From Lysinibacillus sphaericus (GTDB lineage: Bacteria > Bacillota > Bacilli > Bacillales_A > Planococcaceae): a DNA stretch of 64,000 bases. Position numbers and translations under genes: made by a program. Below are positions 44,730 through 54,456 of the stretch, piece by piece (position 1 is the first letter of the stretch; each line of letters begins with the position of its first letter). The notes below the pieces were generated by a model. The model had not been told where the DNA came from. It saw only the letters and a program-made list of their open reading frames with translations, and did not search any database. Where the stretch lies: the NCBI RefSeq assembly GCF_002982115.1, contig NZ_CP019980.1, positions 1,682,001 to 1,746,000 on the forward strand, given 5' to 3'.

Positions 44730-44907
44730 CAGAGGGGCTGTTTTTTTAATCGCAATTGCATTATTATTTTTTGTAACTACTTTTGTTCTTACGTATTGCA
44801 TGTCTTATGAGATTCAGTTTCGAACATATGATGGGTTAGAAAAGATGAATGTTCGAGCTACGATAAATTTATTAGGACAAATTTTGTCAGACAGTGTAGA
44901 ATCGTAG
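44707..44907 (+). CDS. comGG: short ComGG-like protein
   Basis: 66 residues from TTG at 44707, with AAGGAG about 10 bases upstream, overlapping the end of comGF. The N-terminus NDRGAVFLIAIALLFFVTTF has the hydrophobic helix expected at this position, without a clear +5 Glu. It is about half the length of Bacillus subtilis ComGG, so it may be a reduced form. Assignment rests on position and topology. Confidence 0.65.
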   Translation: MYQLLKNDRGAVFLIAIALLFFVTTFVLTYCMSYEIQFRTYDGLEKMNVRATINLLGQILSDSVES

Positions 44908-44923
44908 TAAGAAGGTGATTCGA

Positions 44924-45439
44924 ATGCGAAAAATATATTTAGTGGGCTTTATGGGCTGCGGGAAGAGTGCGTTAGGTAGACGGTTAAGCTATTTATTAAA
45001 ATTACCCTACTATGATATGGATCATGAAATTGTCAGACAGCAGGGAATGACGATTCCACAAATTTTTGAGAAGTATGGAGAGGCTCGTTTTCGCGAAATA
45101 GAAACGGAATTTTTGAAAAATTTCCGCGACGAGGCATGTATTATCTCTACAGGTGGCGGTGTGGCTATAAATGGGGAAAACCGTAAAATTATGAGACGCA
45201 GTGGACTTGTATTCTTTTTAGATGCGACATTCGAAGATATTTATAAACGAATACAGCATGATCCAAATCGACCAATAGTACAAAGCTCAACCAAGGAAGA
45301 GTTAGAGGAGCTGTATCATTACAGAAGAAAGTTTTATCGCGATGCAGGCCATATTCAAGTGCTGACAGAAGGTAGAACGATTCGGCATATTCTAGAGTAT
45401 TTAGTATTTCAAGTAAAAAGATTAAAAAGCGAACGATGA
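44924..45439 (+). CDS. aroK: shikimate kinase
   Basis: 171 residues from ATG at 44924, with AAGGTGA upstream. It phosphorylates shikimate with ATP in the aromatic pathway. P-loop GFMGCGKSALGRRL, shikimate-binding DMDHEIV and FREIETEFL, GGG in STGGGVAI, and the lid Arg region DPNRPIV. It follows comGG by 16 bases, so it may be partly cotranscribed with comG. Confidence 0.92.
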   Translation: MRKIYLVGFMGCGKSALGRRLSYLLKLPYYDMDHEIVRQQGMTIPQIFEKYGEARFREIETEFLKNFRDEACIISTGGGVAINGENRKIMRRSGLVFFLDATFEDIYKRIQHDPNRPIVQSSTKEELEELYHYRRKFYRDAGHIQVLTEGRTIRHILEYLVFQVKRLKSER

Positions 45440-45574
45440 TTGATTTATATGACTGTAATATTCGTCTTTTAAGTTAAATTAAAAAATGTTTGCCTTTTCA
45501 ATGCAATCAATGTTAGGATATAGACTAATAAGATAACTTTTTGTACATTGAATACTAAATAGTACCAAGATCAT

Positions 45575-45785
45575 TCTTGGGCGGATGATTGTACGGGGAG
45601 AGCGCGTGTAGACGCCACCGAAGGAGCAAGTAGCAAAGGGCTATGAATCTCTCAGGTAAAAGGACTCGTACAAGACGCAACTCTGGAGAGAGCTGTAATA
45701 CAACAGCCACCAAAGGGGAAAGCCTACTGATTGGCATTTTCGCAATGCGAGTTAGATTGGTGTAACTTTCAGGTGCAAGGACAGA
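45575..45785 (+). ncRNA. tandem glycine riboswitch
   Basis: Two glycine aptamers in a row. The first has GGGGAGAGC, GCCACCGAAGGAGCAAG and CTCTCAGGTAAAAGGAC; the second has GGAGAGAGC, GCCACCAAAGGGG and TTTCAGGTGCAAGGACAG. A short linker joins them. They stand before gcvT and should switch on the glycine cleavage genes when glycine is abundant, as known for this class. Confidence 0.93.
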
Positions 45786-45820
45786 GAATCCCGAAAAGGG
45801 GTTCGTCTGTCTTTTTTTAT
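45782..45820 (+). terminator. expression-platform terminator of the glycine riboswitch
   Basis: GACAGAGAATCCC and GGGGTTCGTCTGTC form an imperfect stem with the loop GAAAA, followed by seven T. It lies directly after the second aptamer and is the likely switch element. Confidence 0.8.
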
Positions 45821-45915
45821 GTCTAGACATTGTTACGGCGTATGCGCTTGAAATGTCAAAAAAGCAGACGAACTACTACCAGTAAAATGATACAAACAAT
45901 AAGGAGGCAATAGTA

Positions 45916-47019
45916 ATGACGAATGAATTAAAACGTACACCTCTATTTGACGAATACGCAAAGTATGGTGGTAAAACAATTGACTTCGGTGGATGGGAAT
46001 TGCCAGTACAATTTACTTCTATTAAAGAAGAACATGATGCAGTGCGTAATCGTGCAGGCTTATTTGATGTGTCTCATATGGGCGAAATTTTAGTAACGGG
46101 TCCAGATGCACTAGCGTTTTTACAAAATCTTTTGTCCAATGACATCGCTAAAATTGCTACTGGTCAAGCGCAATACAATGCAATGTGCTATGAAGATGGT
46201 GGCGTTGTCGATGATTTATTAACTTACAAACTTGCAGATAATCATTATTTACTATGTGTCAACGCAGCCAATATTGAAAAAGACTTTGATTGGATGATGG
46301 AAAATCAACATCAGTATGATGTCACAATCGACAATCAATCGGAAGCTTTTGCACAAATCGCTTTACAAGGACCACTTGCTGAAGAGCTTCTTCAATCATT
46401 AACGGCTACGGATTTAAGTGCGATTAAATATTTCCGCTTCCAAGAGGATGTTGACATTGCAGGACATAAAGCGTTAGTATCTCGCAGTGGTTACACGGGT
46501 GAAGATGGTTTTGAGTTATACGGTGCTCCAGCGGATATTAAAGCTCTTTGGGATATTATTTTAGAGGCAGGAAAAGACAAAGGCGTTGTGCCAGCAGGCT
46601 TAGGTTGCCGTGATACATTGCGCTTTGAAGCGGGTCTGCCACTTTATGGGCAGGAACTTTCTGCTACAATTTCACCACTTGAAGCGGGCATTGGCTTTGC
46701 TGTGAAATTGAATAAAGATGACTTCATTGGGCATGATGCGTTAGTAGCTCAAAAAGAGAATGGTTTAGCGCGTAAAATTGTCGGCATTGAAATGATTGAT
46801 AAAGGGATTCCACGTCATGGTTACAAAGTGTTCAAGGATGGTCAAGAAATCGGTGAAGTGACAACAGGTACGCAGTTGCCTTCTTCAAAACGTAATGTTG
46901 GTAACGCCTTAATTGACAGCCAATTCGCAACTATCGGAACAGAATTGGAAATCGAAATTCGTGGTAAGCACTTAAAGGTAGTAACAGTTGAAACACCGTT
47001 TTACAAGCGTTCAAAATAA
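45916..47019 (+). CDS. gcvT: glycine cleavage system T protein (aminomethyltransferase)
   Basis: 367 residues, full length. It transfers the methylene group from the lipoyl-bound intermediate on GcvH to THF and releases ammonia. Signatures: [47 protein letters not shown] and [25 protein letters not shown] upstream. First gene after the glycine riboswitch. Confidence 0.96.
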   Translation: MTNELKRTPLFDEYAKYGGKTIDFGGWELPVQFTSIKEEHDAVRNRAGLFDVSHMGEILVTGPDALAFLQNLLSNDIAKIATGQAQYNAMCYEDGGVVDDLLTYKLADNHYLLCVNAANIEKDFDWMMENQHQYDVTIDNQSEAFAQIALQGPLAEELLQSLTATDLSAIKYFRFQEDVDIAGHKALVSRSGYTGEDGFELYGAPADIKALWDIILEAGKDKGVVPAGLGCRDTLRFEAGLPLYGQELSATISPLEAGIGFAVKLNKDDFIGHDALVAQKENGLARKIVGIEMIDKGIPRHGYKVFKDGQEIGEVTTGTQLPSSKRNVGNALIDSQFATIGTELEIEIRGKHLKVVTVETPFYKRSK

Positions 47020-47044
47020 AATTTGAAAAGAGGGACCTACATTT

Positions 47045-48391
47045 ATGAAACATCGTTATTTACCAATGACGGAGCAAGACAAACAAGACATGTTAGACGT
47101 AGTTGGTGTATCGTCAGTCGATGAGTTATTCGAGGATATTCCTGAAAAAGTACGTTTCAAAGGCCTTTATGATATTAAAGAAGCAAAATCAGAATCAGCA
47201 CTTTTAAAAGAGTTATCAGCACTCGCTGCAAAAAATAAAGATACAAATGCGAACGTATCATTTTTAGGTGCAGGTGTCTACAATCACTATAAACCGATTA
47301 TCGTGGACCATGTCATTTCTCGTTCAGAATTTTATACAGCTTATACTCCGTACCAACCTGAAATTTCACAAGGGGAATTACAAGCTATTTTTGAATTCCA
47401 AACAATGATTGCGGAGCTTACAGGCATGGATCTTGCCAACTCTTCTATGTATGACGGCGGAACAGCACTGGCAGAAGCAGGGATGCTAGCAGCAGGTCAT
47501 ACACGTCGTAAGAAAATTTTAGTATCTGAAACGGTTCACCCTGAATATCGTGATGTCGTTGCTACATATGCATACGGTCAATCAATCGACATCGTCACAA
47601 TTCCTCATAAAGATGGTGTCACAGATGTAGAAGCTTTAAAAGAGCTGATTGATGAAAATACAGCGGCTGTTATTGCACAATATCCAAACTTCTTCGGTCA
47701 AGTAGAAGATTTACAAGTTATCGGAGATATTGCACATGATGCGAAAAGTTTATTTGTTGTATCATCTAACCCACTTGCACTAGGAATTTTAACACCACCA
47801 GGTAAGCTTGGTGCCGATATTTGCGTTGGCGATGCACAAGTATTTGGTATTGCGGAAAGCTTCGGCGGTCCACACTGTGGATTCTTCGCTGTCACAACAA
47901 AATTAATGCGTAAAGTGCCTGGTCGTCTTGTTGGGGAAACAGTAGATGGTGAAGGTCGTCGTGGTTATGTGTTAACACTACAAGCGCGTGAGCAGCATAT
48001 TCGTCGCGACAAAGCAACATCGAATATTTGTTCAAACCAAGCGCTGTTAGCTCTAGCAGCATCTGTTGCTATGACTGCTTTAGGCAAGCAAGGCGTACGC
48101 GAAATGGCCATGCAAAATATTGCGAAAACACGCTACGCAAAAAATGCTTTTGAAGCGGCAGGCTTTACAGTGGCATTCCAAGGTGCACACTTTAACGAAA
48201 TCGTTGTAAAAACAAATAAATGCGTGAAAGAAATCAACAAAGGCTTACTTGAAAAAGGCATTATCGGCGGTTATCCATTAGGTCAAACATACGATTCACT
48301 GAAGCAACATGTACTAATCGCTGTCACAGAATTACGCACGAAGGAAGAAATTGATGCACTTGTTGCAGAAATGGGGGCTCTCAATGCATAA
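47045..48391 (+). CDS. gcvPA: glycine dehydrogenase (decarboxylating) subunit 1
   Basis: 448 residues, the N-terminal half of the P protein, split in two genes as in Bacillus. It pairs with GcvPB for PLP-dependent glycine decarboxylation. Seen: [49 protein letters not shown] and [12 protein letters not shown]. It overlaps gcvPB by eight bases. AGAGGGAC lies upstream. Confidence 0.96.
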   Translation: MKHRYLPMTEQDKQDMLDVVGVSSVDELFEDIPEKVRFKGLYDIKEAKSESALLKELSALAAKNKDTNANVSFLGAGVYNHYKPIIVDHVISRSEFYTAYTPYQPEISQGELQAIFEFQTMIAELTGMDLANSSMYDGGTALAEAGMLAAGHTRRKKILVSETVHPEYRDVVATYAYGQSIDIVTIPHKDGVTDVEALKELIDENTAAVIAQYPNFFGQVEDLQVIGDIAHDAKSLFVVSSNPLALGILTPPGKLGADICVGDAQVFGIAESFGGPHCGFFAVTTKLMRKVPGRLVGETVDGEGRRGYVLTLQAREQHIRRDKATSNICSNQALLALAASVAMTALGKQGVREMAMQNIAKTRYAKNAFEAAGFTVAFQGAHFNEIVVKTNKCVKEINKGLLEKGIIGGYPLGQTYDSLKQHVLIAVTELRTKEEIDALVAEMGALNA

Positions 48392-49847
48392 CGAAAATCA
48401 ATCACTCATTTTTGAAATTACAAAAGAAGGTCGCGTAGGGTATAGCTTAGAAGCGTTAGATGTACCAGAAATCGATCTTGCGGATTTACTTCCTGCAAAC
48501 TGTATTCGTGAAGAAGCGGCGGAGTTACCAGAAGTTTCTGAGCTTGATATTATGCGTCATTATACAGCACTATCTCGTCGTAACCACGGTGTAGACTCTG
48601 GTTTCTATCCACTTGGTTCATGTACGATGAAGTACAATCCAAAAATCAATGAGTCAGTGGCACGTCTATCTGGCTTTGCTAATGTACACCCATTACAAGA
48701 TGAATCTACTGTTCAAGGTGCAATGGAACTTCTTTATGAACTGCAAACGTCTTTAGTCGAAATTACAGGGATGGATGAAGTCACATTACAACCAGCAGCA
48801 GGTGCGCATGGTGAATGGACAGCATTAATGATGATTCGTGCCTTCCATGAAGCAAACGGCGAAGGACATCGTAATAAAGTCATCGTTCCTGACTCTGCAC
48901 ACGGTACAAATCCAGCATCAGCAACAGTTGCAGGCTTTGAAACAATTACAGTTAAATCTGATGAAAACGGCTTAGTCGATATCGAGGATTTACGTAAAGT
49001 AGTAGGGCCAGACACAGCGGCATTAATGTTAACAAACCCAAATACACTAGGTTTATTTGAAGAAAATATTATCGAAATGGCAGAGCTTATTCATGAAGTT
49101 GGCGGGAAAGTATACTACGATGGCGCTAACTTAAATGCCGTAATGAGTAAAGCACGTCCTGGCGATATGGGCTTTGACTGTGTACATTTAAACTTACACA
49201 AAACATTTACAGGTCCACACGGTGGCGGTGGTCCAGGTTCAGGTCCAGTAGGCGTAAAGGCTGATTTAATCCCATTCCTACCAAAACCAGTACTTGTCAG
49301 AACAGAAGATGGCGCATACCACTTCGATTATGAGCGTCCACAATCTATCGGTCGCGTAAAACCTTACTATGGCAACTTCGGCATTAACGTACGTGCTTAT
49401 ACGTATATTCGTACGATGGGTCCTGATGGCTTAAAAGCTGTTACAGAATATGCTGTACTCAATGCAAACTATATGATGCGTCGCCTAGAGCCATTCTACG
49501 ACCTACCATATAACCGTCATTGCAAGCATGAATTTGTATTATCTGGTCGTCGTCAAAAGAAACTGGGCGTTCGTACATTAGATATCGCAAAACGTCTGTT
49601 AGACTTCGGCTACCATCCACCAACAACGTACTTCCCACTCAATGTGGAAGAAGCGTTAATGATTGAGCCTACAGAAACAGAATCAAAAGAAACATTAGAT
49701 GCTTTCTGCGACATTATGATTCAAATCGCCAAAGAAGCAGAAGAAAACCCATCGATCGTACAAGAAGCGCCACATACAACAGTCGTATCTCGCCTAGACG
49801 AAACACGCGCTGCCCGTACACCAGTGCTTCGTTATCAAAAAGCATAA
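48384..49847 (+). CDS. gcvPB: glycine dehydrogenase (decarboxylating) subunit 2
   Basis: 487 residues from ATG at 48384, with GGGGGC inside the end of gcvPA. The PLP lysine lies in [19 protein letters not shown]; further motifs are [26 protein letters not shown] and [11 protein letters not shown]. The frame goes further upstream to 48351 but lacks a ribosome site there. The operon ends with a terminator; gcvH is not in this window. Confidence 0.96.
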   Translation: MHNENQSLIFEITKEGRVGYSLEALDVPEIDLADLLPANCIREEAAELPEVSELDIMRHYTALSRRNHGVDSGFYPLGSCTMKYNPKINESVARLSGFANVHPLQDESTVQGAMELLYELQTSLVEITGMDEVTLQPAAGAHGEWTALMMIRAFHEANGEGHRNKVIVPDSAHGTNPASATVAGFETITVKSDENGLVDIEDLRKVVGPDTAALMLTNPNTLGLFEENIIEMAELIHEVGGKVYYDGANLNAVMSKARPGDMGFDCVHLNLHKTFTGPHGGGGPGSGPVGVKADLIPFLPKPVLVRTEDGAYHFDYERPQSIGRVKPYYGNFGINVRAYTYIRTMGPDGLKAVTEYAVLNANYMMRRLEPFYDLPYNRHCKHEFVLSGRRQKKLGVRTLDIAKRLLDFGYHPPTTYFPLNVEEALMIEPTETESKETLDAFCDIMIQIAKEAEENPSIVQEAPHTTVVSRLDETRAARTPVLRYQKA

Positions 49848-49854
49848 AAACAAA

Positions 49855-49895
49855 AACTGCTCGACTAGTATTGTAACTGGTCGGGCAGTTTTTTA
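49855..49895 (+). terminator. Rho-independent terminator of the gcv operon
   Basis: AAAACTGCTCGACTAG pairs with CTGGTCGGGCAGTTTT with wobbles and is followed by TT. It starts about 10 bases after gcvPB. Confidence 0.8.
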
Positions 49896-50102
49896 GTGTA
49901 AAAGTGCGAATTGCTGGAAATCATTAGAATGACAATATCCTTCCTATTATTTCGTTTCGTAAAATAGAAAACATAGCAGACATTTTCAATAAACACTGAT
50001 ATTATAGTTAGTTAATATAGTAATAAAATTGAATAAATACATTTAATTGTAATTAACTCTTGTCTTTTTATTAAAAAATATAGTAAAGGATGGGCGGAAA
50101 TA

Positions 50103-51026
50103 ATGATTGCTATTCATTCGGAGTGTTGTTTATCAGTTCATACAACACTAAAAGATACATATATAATAAAAGAAATTCTATCCACAAGTAAATTGTCTAT
50201 TGTATATCTTACCGAACAAGTGCAAACTGGCGAGCATCGGGTGATAAAGGAATTTTTCCCCAGTGAAATAGCTTTACGGGATTTAGATAATAAGACGATT
50301 ATTTATCGCTCGCCATCTAAAAAACAACAGTTTGAGGAACTGAAGGACAATTTTATTCATGAAGCACAGATATTGGAACAAGTAAATCATAAAAATATTG
50401 TAGAATATGTGACACACTTTGAGGAGAATAATTCAGTCTATATTGTTATGACACTTCATAAAGGGACGCCAATGGATAAATATTTATTAGATTATCAATT
50501 AAATACTAGGGTTCAATTATTTGATACAATATTTCTTCCAATAATAGATGCACTTTGTCATTTACACAACAAAGGAATTATTCATCGAGATATAAAACCT
50601 AATAACATTATTATTGATAAGGAAGGCAGTCCTCGTTTACTCGACTTTGGCTCGGCAATTTACTATGAAACAACTATTAATCCTACTATATATACAACTG
50701 CAGGATATTCACCAATCGAGCAGTACTCAAATCAATCTGAACAAGGAATCTATACAGATATTTTTAGCCTAGCTGCTACTATATACTATTCAATGACAAA
50801 TATTGTGCCACTAGATATTTCGCAAAGGGTGAATGATGACCAGCTGGTGAATATAAGGAACTATAATAAAAATGTGAGTATAGTAATGGCGAGAATCATT
50901 AAGTGGTGCCTAATAGTAGAGCCCCAAAAACGGTGCTCCTCACTGAAATGGGTGGAAATGGCTATATTAATTGAGAAATTTAAACAAAAAATGCAAAATT
51001 ACTTAGCGCGATATAATAATAAATAG
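50103..51026 (+). CDS. soluble serine/threonine protein kinase
   Basis: 307 residues, kinase domain only, no membrane segment. The Gly loop is weak (STSKLSIVY), but the catalytic Lys (VIKEF, residue 49), HRDIKPNN (Asp 163) and DFG (Asp 181) are present, and GYSPIEQYS follows as the P+1 region. Activity is therefore likely. It precedes the candidate contractile-injection genes, separated by a terminator-like hairpin and 570 bases, so it may have its own promoter. In type VI secretion a PpkA kinase, PP2C phosphatase and FHA protein control firing; this kinase could play that part with the PP2C and FHA genes downstream. ATA and AGA codons are frequent, unlike in the gcv genes. Confidence 0.85.
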   Translation: MIAIHSECCLSVHTTLKDTYIIKEILSTSKLSIVYLTEQVQTGEHRVIKEFFPSEIALRDLDNKTIIYRSPSKKQQFEELKDNFIHEAQILEQVNHKNIVEYVTHFEENNSVYIVMTLHKGTPMDKYLLDYQLNTRVQLFDTIFLPIIDALCHLHNKGIIHRDIKPNNIIIDKEGSPRLLDFGSAIYYETTINPTIYTTAGYSPIEQYSNQSEQGIYTDIFSLAATIYYSMTNIVPLDISQRVNDDQLVNIRNYNKNVSIVMARIIKWCLIVEPQKRCSSLKWVEMAILIEKFKQKMQNYLARYNNK

Positions 51027-51595
51027 CCACATGGGTATCAATTTTAATCCTTATTAATCATTTTTTATTTACATAATTATAAATATAAAACAGCTTTTGG
51101 AATTTCTATAATGAATCCATAGGCTGTTTTTTTATTGATATATCAGCGTTTTTTTGCAATTTACTACGTTTAGATTGTGCTTTTTTTCTTTTGGTTAAAA
51201 ATTACTAATAACAGTACATTAATAGAAAAAAGTACCAATGCAAATATTGACAATAAAATAAGATATTGTATAGTTACTTTGTGATACAAATTGTTATTAG
51301 TGAAGGGTTCATTTAACGGAATTTTAGTGAAGCCATTTTACTCATCAGTGAAGTAGACAGTACATATTTTAAACATCAGGTACTATAGATTATCTATACC
51401 ATATACGAATTTAAACTATGCTTGATGATGCATTAAAAATCTAAAATAAAAGGGATTCTAACGCCTAATTATTTACATAAAATAACTAAAAAGTTTTAAA
51501 TAGGAATTTTTAAAGATTTTTAATGACTTCACTAATGACTATGCTTATTTAATCCATTATTAAGGGAGGGATGGCTGTACATTACAGCCGAAAAA
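51027..51595 (+). promoter_or_regulatory. long regulatory leader before the sheath gene
   Basis: 569 AT-rich bases without a supported gene. It holds a hairpin with T-run (51086-51134) after the kinase gene, a promoter (TTGACA 51247-51252, TATAGT 51269-51274, 16 bases apart), three direct boxes like TTAGTGAAG (51297, 51324, 51345) and an inverted copy (51527-51535). The leader from promoter to start codon is about 310 bases. No known riboswitch was recognised. Confidence 0.5.
51086..51134 (+). terminator. terminator-like hairpin after the kinase gene
   Basis: AAAACAGC and GCTGTTTT can pair around a long AT-rich loop, followed by TTTATT. The loop is about 30 bases, so strength is uncertain. 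Confidence 0.5.
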
Positions 51596-51598
51596 ATG
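51563..51598 (+). promoter_or_regulatory. ribosome binding site separated from start codon by a hairpin
   Basis: GGGAGGG at 51564-51570 is 25 bases before ATG at 51596, too far for normal use. Between them GGCTGT-ACATT-ACAGCC (51573-51589) forms a perfect 6-bp hairpin. When folded, the working distance becomes about 8 bases, the optimum. No nearer start exists in the frame. Confidence 0.65.
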
Positions 51599-53764
51599 GA
51601 GATTATTAATCAAACAAACAGAACGATGCTCTTTGAGGAAATTAATCCGGAAAAGTTAGATTTAATTACACTTGTTGGGGATGTTAAAGGAATTGATAGT
51701 CTAAGCGATGAGAAAATCAAAGAAATAAATCAATATCTACTTGTAAAAAGCTTCGATGAATTTTTAGATAAATTCTCTCCAACAGTTTATTCATTCTACA
51801 ATGCTGCCAATCAAAAAGTAATGTATACGCTAAAAAAACCTGAAGGCATTCAAGACGATTGCATTTCTGAAATCGCAATTGATCAGAATAATGATTTTTT
51901 GAAAATGCTTTTCACCCTTATTGATACGAAACGAAGCCAAGGAATTACGAATGTAGATTTTAAATTTGAAAATCTATTAGACATGATTTCTCCTAAAAAA
52001 GTAATGGATGATATACGCCAAGTAAGAAAAGAAATTCATTACTTGTATGGTGAATATGACAAATTAGACGATGGTGATCCGAAGAAGCTAGATACTGGAG
52101 ATAAGTTAAATCTTATGTTTGAGGTTGCCAGCAGAAACTATAACAATGTTATGGCCATGTTGCCATTAGCAATTGAAGATATAAAAACGAGACTTTTACT
52201 AGGTGCTAATCAGGAGGAAAATGAGTCCGAAAAGTTACAAATTGGAACACTTACTATTGGGGACACAGGTGAATTAAAAATTATTGAAGCACCTCAAACG
52301 AATTCATCAGAGCTGATGGTTATTGAAGAAAACAGTAATTATGGTTTAAGTACTGTTTTCGAAGAAGACTATGAAGCAATCACAGAATCTCCATCTTCTT
52401 ATGTAAAAGATTTAGTCGTAAGAACATTTTCCCCTTTACCATCAGTGAAAGCGGATTTTGATGTTGAAACAGAAGTACAAAATTACAATACATACCTAGA
52501 ATTCTATAAGGATGCTAAGGATGAATTTGTAAAGACAGTAAAGCCATTAGTTGAAAAGCTACTCGGAGTAAAAATGTACTTTGACCAATATGCAACTAAA
52601 AATAAAGGGATGCAACCTTCGCTATTAGTTACAAATACAAAACTAGATATGCTTGTTAAAAGTAATAATTTGCCAAGATTGCGTACGTATTTAAATACTG
52701 TCAACTCGAAAAATGATTTTACAGATACAGTATGGTATGGAATCGTCCCATCACTTGAACTTGAAGCTTCTGGAAAGATGAAAGTGACTAGATCTCGATT
52801 TAAAGGAAATGAAAAAGTTGCAAAGCAGGAAGGCAACACGATGGAATCTTTATCTAGTCTTCTGGATACAGTTAAAGATTATAAAGTCCAAATATTCTTT
52901 AATTTTATGGCTGAAGAAGAGACAACGTTTAATGGTATCGCTACGGCAGGTATTGACCGTTTAATCGATAAATGTTCGGTGCTCGTTCGCAAAGATTATA
53001 GTGAATTTGCAATCCCTTGCTTGCCAAACTTTACTATAATTCCGAAAGATAAGTCTGGGGTTGTCATTGATACAAGAATGCAGACAACGGAGAATGGTGC
53101 GCGACTATCAAAAGAAAAAGAAGATATTTTAAAACTTTGGATCGAGGGTGTATATGTAGGCGCAAGCTATGTAGCAGCAGGGATTGTGTCCGCTTATCAA
53201 TGTCCAGAGTATTTAAAAGAATCATTTAGAAACGTGAAGAGAAATTATCCGGGGGTTCGTTTTGACATTGAAGCAGGTGACAACTCATTACGTGCTGTGA
53301 CTACGATGGCAAAAGAAATTTCTGGATTTACAAATAATATTAAAGATGCGATTAATAGCAGAAGCTTTGGATTTGTATTCTCATCTGAAAATGCACAACT
53401 GCAGGATAAAGATATTAAACGTATTACAGTATATAAAGCTAGAAGCTTAGCGATGGAAGAAGATGGATTCGACTCAATCTACAAAACTCAAGTTAGTACG
53501 TATATTGAAAGAATTCTACGATTCCAATCAGGTGACTTTAAGCATGAGAATATCGTTCGCTTCTTTAGTAATAATCCAAGTAGTCAAAAAAGTAAGTGGC
53601 TAAATGATAAAGGCCATGTAAACTCGATCATTCATGATGGAGATGATATTGGCTACATCATTGATGAGAAAACAAGCTTATGTCAAATCGACCTTGTATT
53701 TAACGGTAATGTTAAAAATCTTGAAGTCACGATTACTAAAGGGACAAGTGCTGTTAAAGCATAA
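51596..53764 (+). CDS. candidate contractile sheath protein, TssB-TssC-like fusion
   Basis: 722 residues, soluble, no signal peptide. Residues about 20-160 follow the TssB/VipA pattern: LDLITLVGDVKG, EINQYLLVKSFDEFLDKFSP, then DFKFENLLDMISPKKVMDDI and an RKEIHYLYGEYDKL helix. The C-terminal 160 residues follow the TssC/VipB end: ITVYKARSLAMEE, the helix YKTQVSTYIERILRFQSG, WLNDKGHV and a strand-rich end LCQIDLVFNGNVKNLEVTI. In known systems these two proteins form the contractile sheath around the Hcp tube; here both halves would be in one chain. The next structural gene is Hcp-like, which supports the call. The assignment is by eye, not by a profile search. Confidence 0.55.
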   Translation: MEIINQTNRTMLFEEINPEKLDLITLVGDVKGIDSLSDEKIKEINQYLLVKSFDEFLDKFSPTVYSFYNAANQKVMYTLKKPEGIQDDCISEIAIDQNNDFLKMLFTLIDTKRSQGITNVDFKFENLLDMISPKKVMDDIRQVRKEIHYLYGEYDKLDDGDPKKLDTGDKLNLMFEVASRNYNNVMAMLPLAIEDIKTRLLLGANQEENESEKLQIGTLTIGDTGELKIIEAPQTNSSELMVIEENSNYGLSTVFEEDYEAITESPSSYVKDLVVRTFSPLPSVKADFDVETEVQNYNTYLEFYKDAKDEFVKTVKPLVEKLLGVKMYFDQYATKNKGMQPSLLVTNTKLDMLVKSNNLPRLRTYLNTVNSKNDFTDTVWYGIVPSLELEASGKMKVTRSRFKGNEKVAKQEGNTMESLSSLLDTVKDYKVQIFFNFMAEEETTFNGIATAGIDRLIDKCSVLVRKDYSEFAIPCLPNFTIIPKDKSGVVIDTRMQTTENGARLSKEKEDILKLWIEGVYVGASYVAAGIVSAYQCPEYLKESFRNVKRNYPGVRFDIEAGDNSLRAVTTMAKEISGFTNNIKDAINSRSFGFVFSSENAQLQDKDIKRITVYKARSLAMEEDGFDSIYKTQVSTYIERILRFQSGDFKHENIVRFFSNNPSSQKSKWLNDKGHVNSIIHDGDDIGYIIDEKTSLCQIDLVFNGNVKNLEVTITKGTSAVKA

Positions 53765-53813
53765 AACCGAACATGAAGAAACTACGGACATCGATTGTTT
53801 AAATCGTATGTTT

Positions 53814-53962
53814 AAGATTTGTTATTTAAGCAAATCTTTTAACATAAATATGAATTTACTCAAATGACGGGCTTGATAAAATCCTTACATATTTCTCGTT
53901 ACGTTCTTGCAAAACGATACGAGAAATGAAGTCAGCTAGAAATATGGTCAATTTTATCAAGC
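53814..53962 (+). other. structured intergenic RNA between sheath and tube genes
   Basis: Two hairpins in a gap of about 240 bases. First AAGATTTG (53814-53821) with CAAATCTT (53831-53838) and a short T tail. Then GCTTGATAAAAT (53871-53882) with ATTTTATCAAGC (53951-53962), exact over 12 bases, enclosing ATTTCTCGT (53891-53899) with ACGAGAAAT (53919-53927). CATATTTCT (53888-53896) could instead pair with AGAAATATG (53938-53946), so two folds exclude each other. Confidence 0.65.
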
Positions 53963-54006
53963 ACGATTTAAAGAGTGAATTCAACAACTATTAGGAGGGA
54001 ATAAGA

Positions 54007-54432
54007 ATGGGTTTTGTATTAAAAGTAGAAGGTTCAGAGGCAATTGAATTAGGATTAGAGAGCATTATGACTGTCGAGTATGAAACAGATACACCGAATG
54101 ACTCTAACGCTCGCTCAACAGATGTGGGTGCAACTTTAAAAGTAAAGGGTAAAATCCTAACAGCAACAGATGGTGATAATTCAGATGATACGATGAAATT
54201 AGGATTATGGTCATTAGTACCTGCTGAAAAGTCGGACTGTTACCGTAAAGTAACACTTGAAGTTATCTCAGCTGATCAAGTTGTACGAAAAATTCACTTC
54301 CCAAATGCGTTTGTTGTTGACTATACAGAAAGATATGGCGACACAGAAGGTATTGGTGAATTCTTCTTATTCATTAAGCAGAAGAAAGATAAAACAGATT
54401 TAGCGAAAATCGAAGGCGGCTATGCTGTTTAA
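54007..54432 (+). CDS. Hcp/TssD-like tube protein
   Basis: 141 residues, soluble, mostly beta strands by pattern. The N-terminus MGFVLKVEG, the segment YETDTPNDSNARSTD followed by LKVKGKI, a short LGLWSLVP helix, and the end RKIHFPNAFVVDYTERYGD then FFLFIKQKK follow the order of Hcp/TssD proteins, most like the Bacteroidota type. Hcp stacks into the inner tube driven out by sheath contraction. AGGAGGG lies at ideal distance. Codon use is of the frequent set, fitting high expression. It is bounded by RNA hairpins on both sides. Call made by eye. Confidence 0.62.
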   Translation: MGFVLKVEGSEAIELGLESIMTVEYETDTPNDSNARSTDVGATLKVKGKILTATDGDNSDDTMKLGLWSLVPAEKSDCYRKVTLEVISADQVVRKIHFPNAFVVDYTERYGDTEGIGEFFLFIKQKKDKTDLAKIEGGYAV

Positions 54433-54456
54433 TGTAGAAGTTTGATAGAACACACT

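Noticed and set aside
45555-45830. Minus-strand frame of 91 codons
   Set aside because: It lies entirely across the tandem glycine riboswitch and its terminator; the structure of the RNA explains the sequence and there is no ribosome site.
51086-51595. Known riboswitch in the leader of the injection locus
   Set aside because: No conserved core of a known class was recognised; only repeats and short hairpins are seen.
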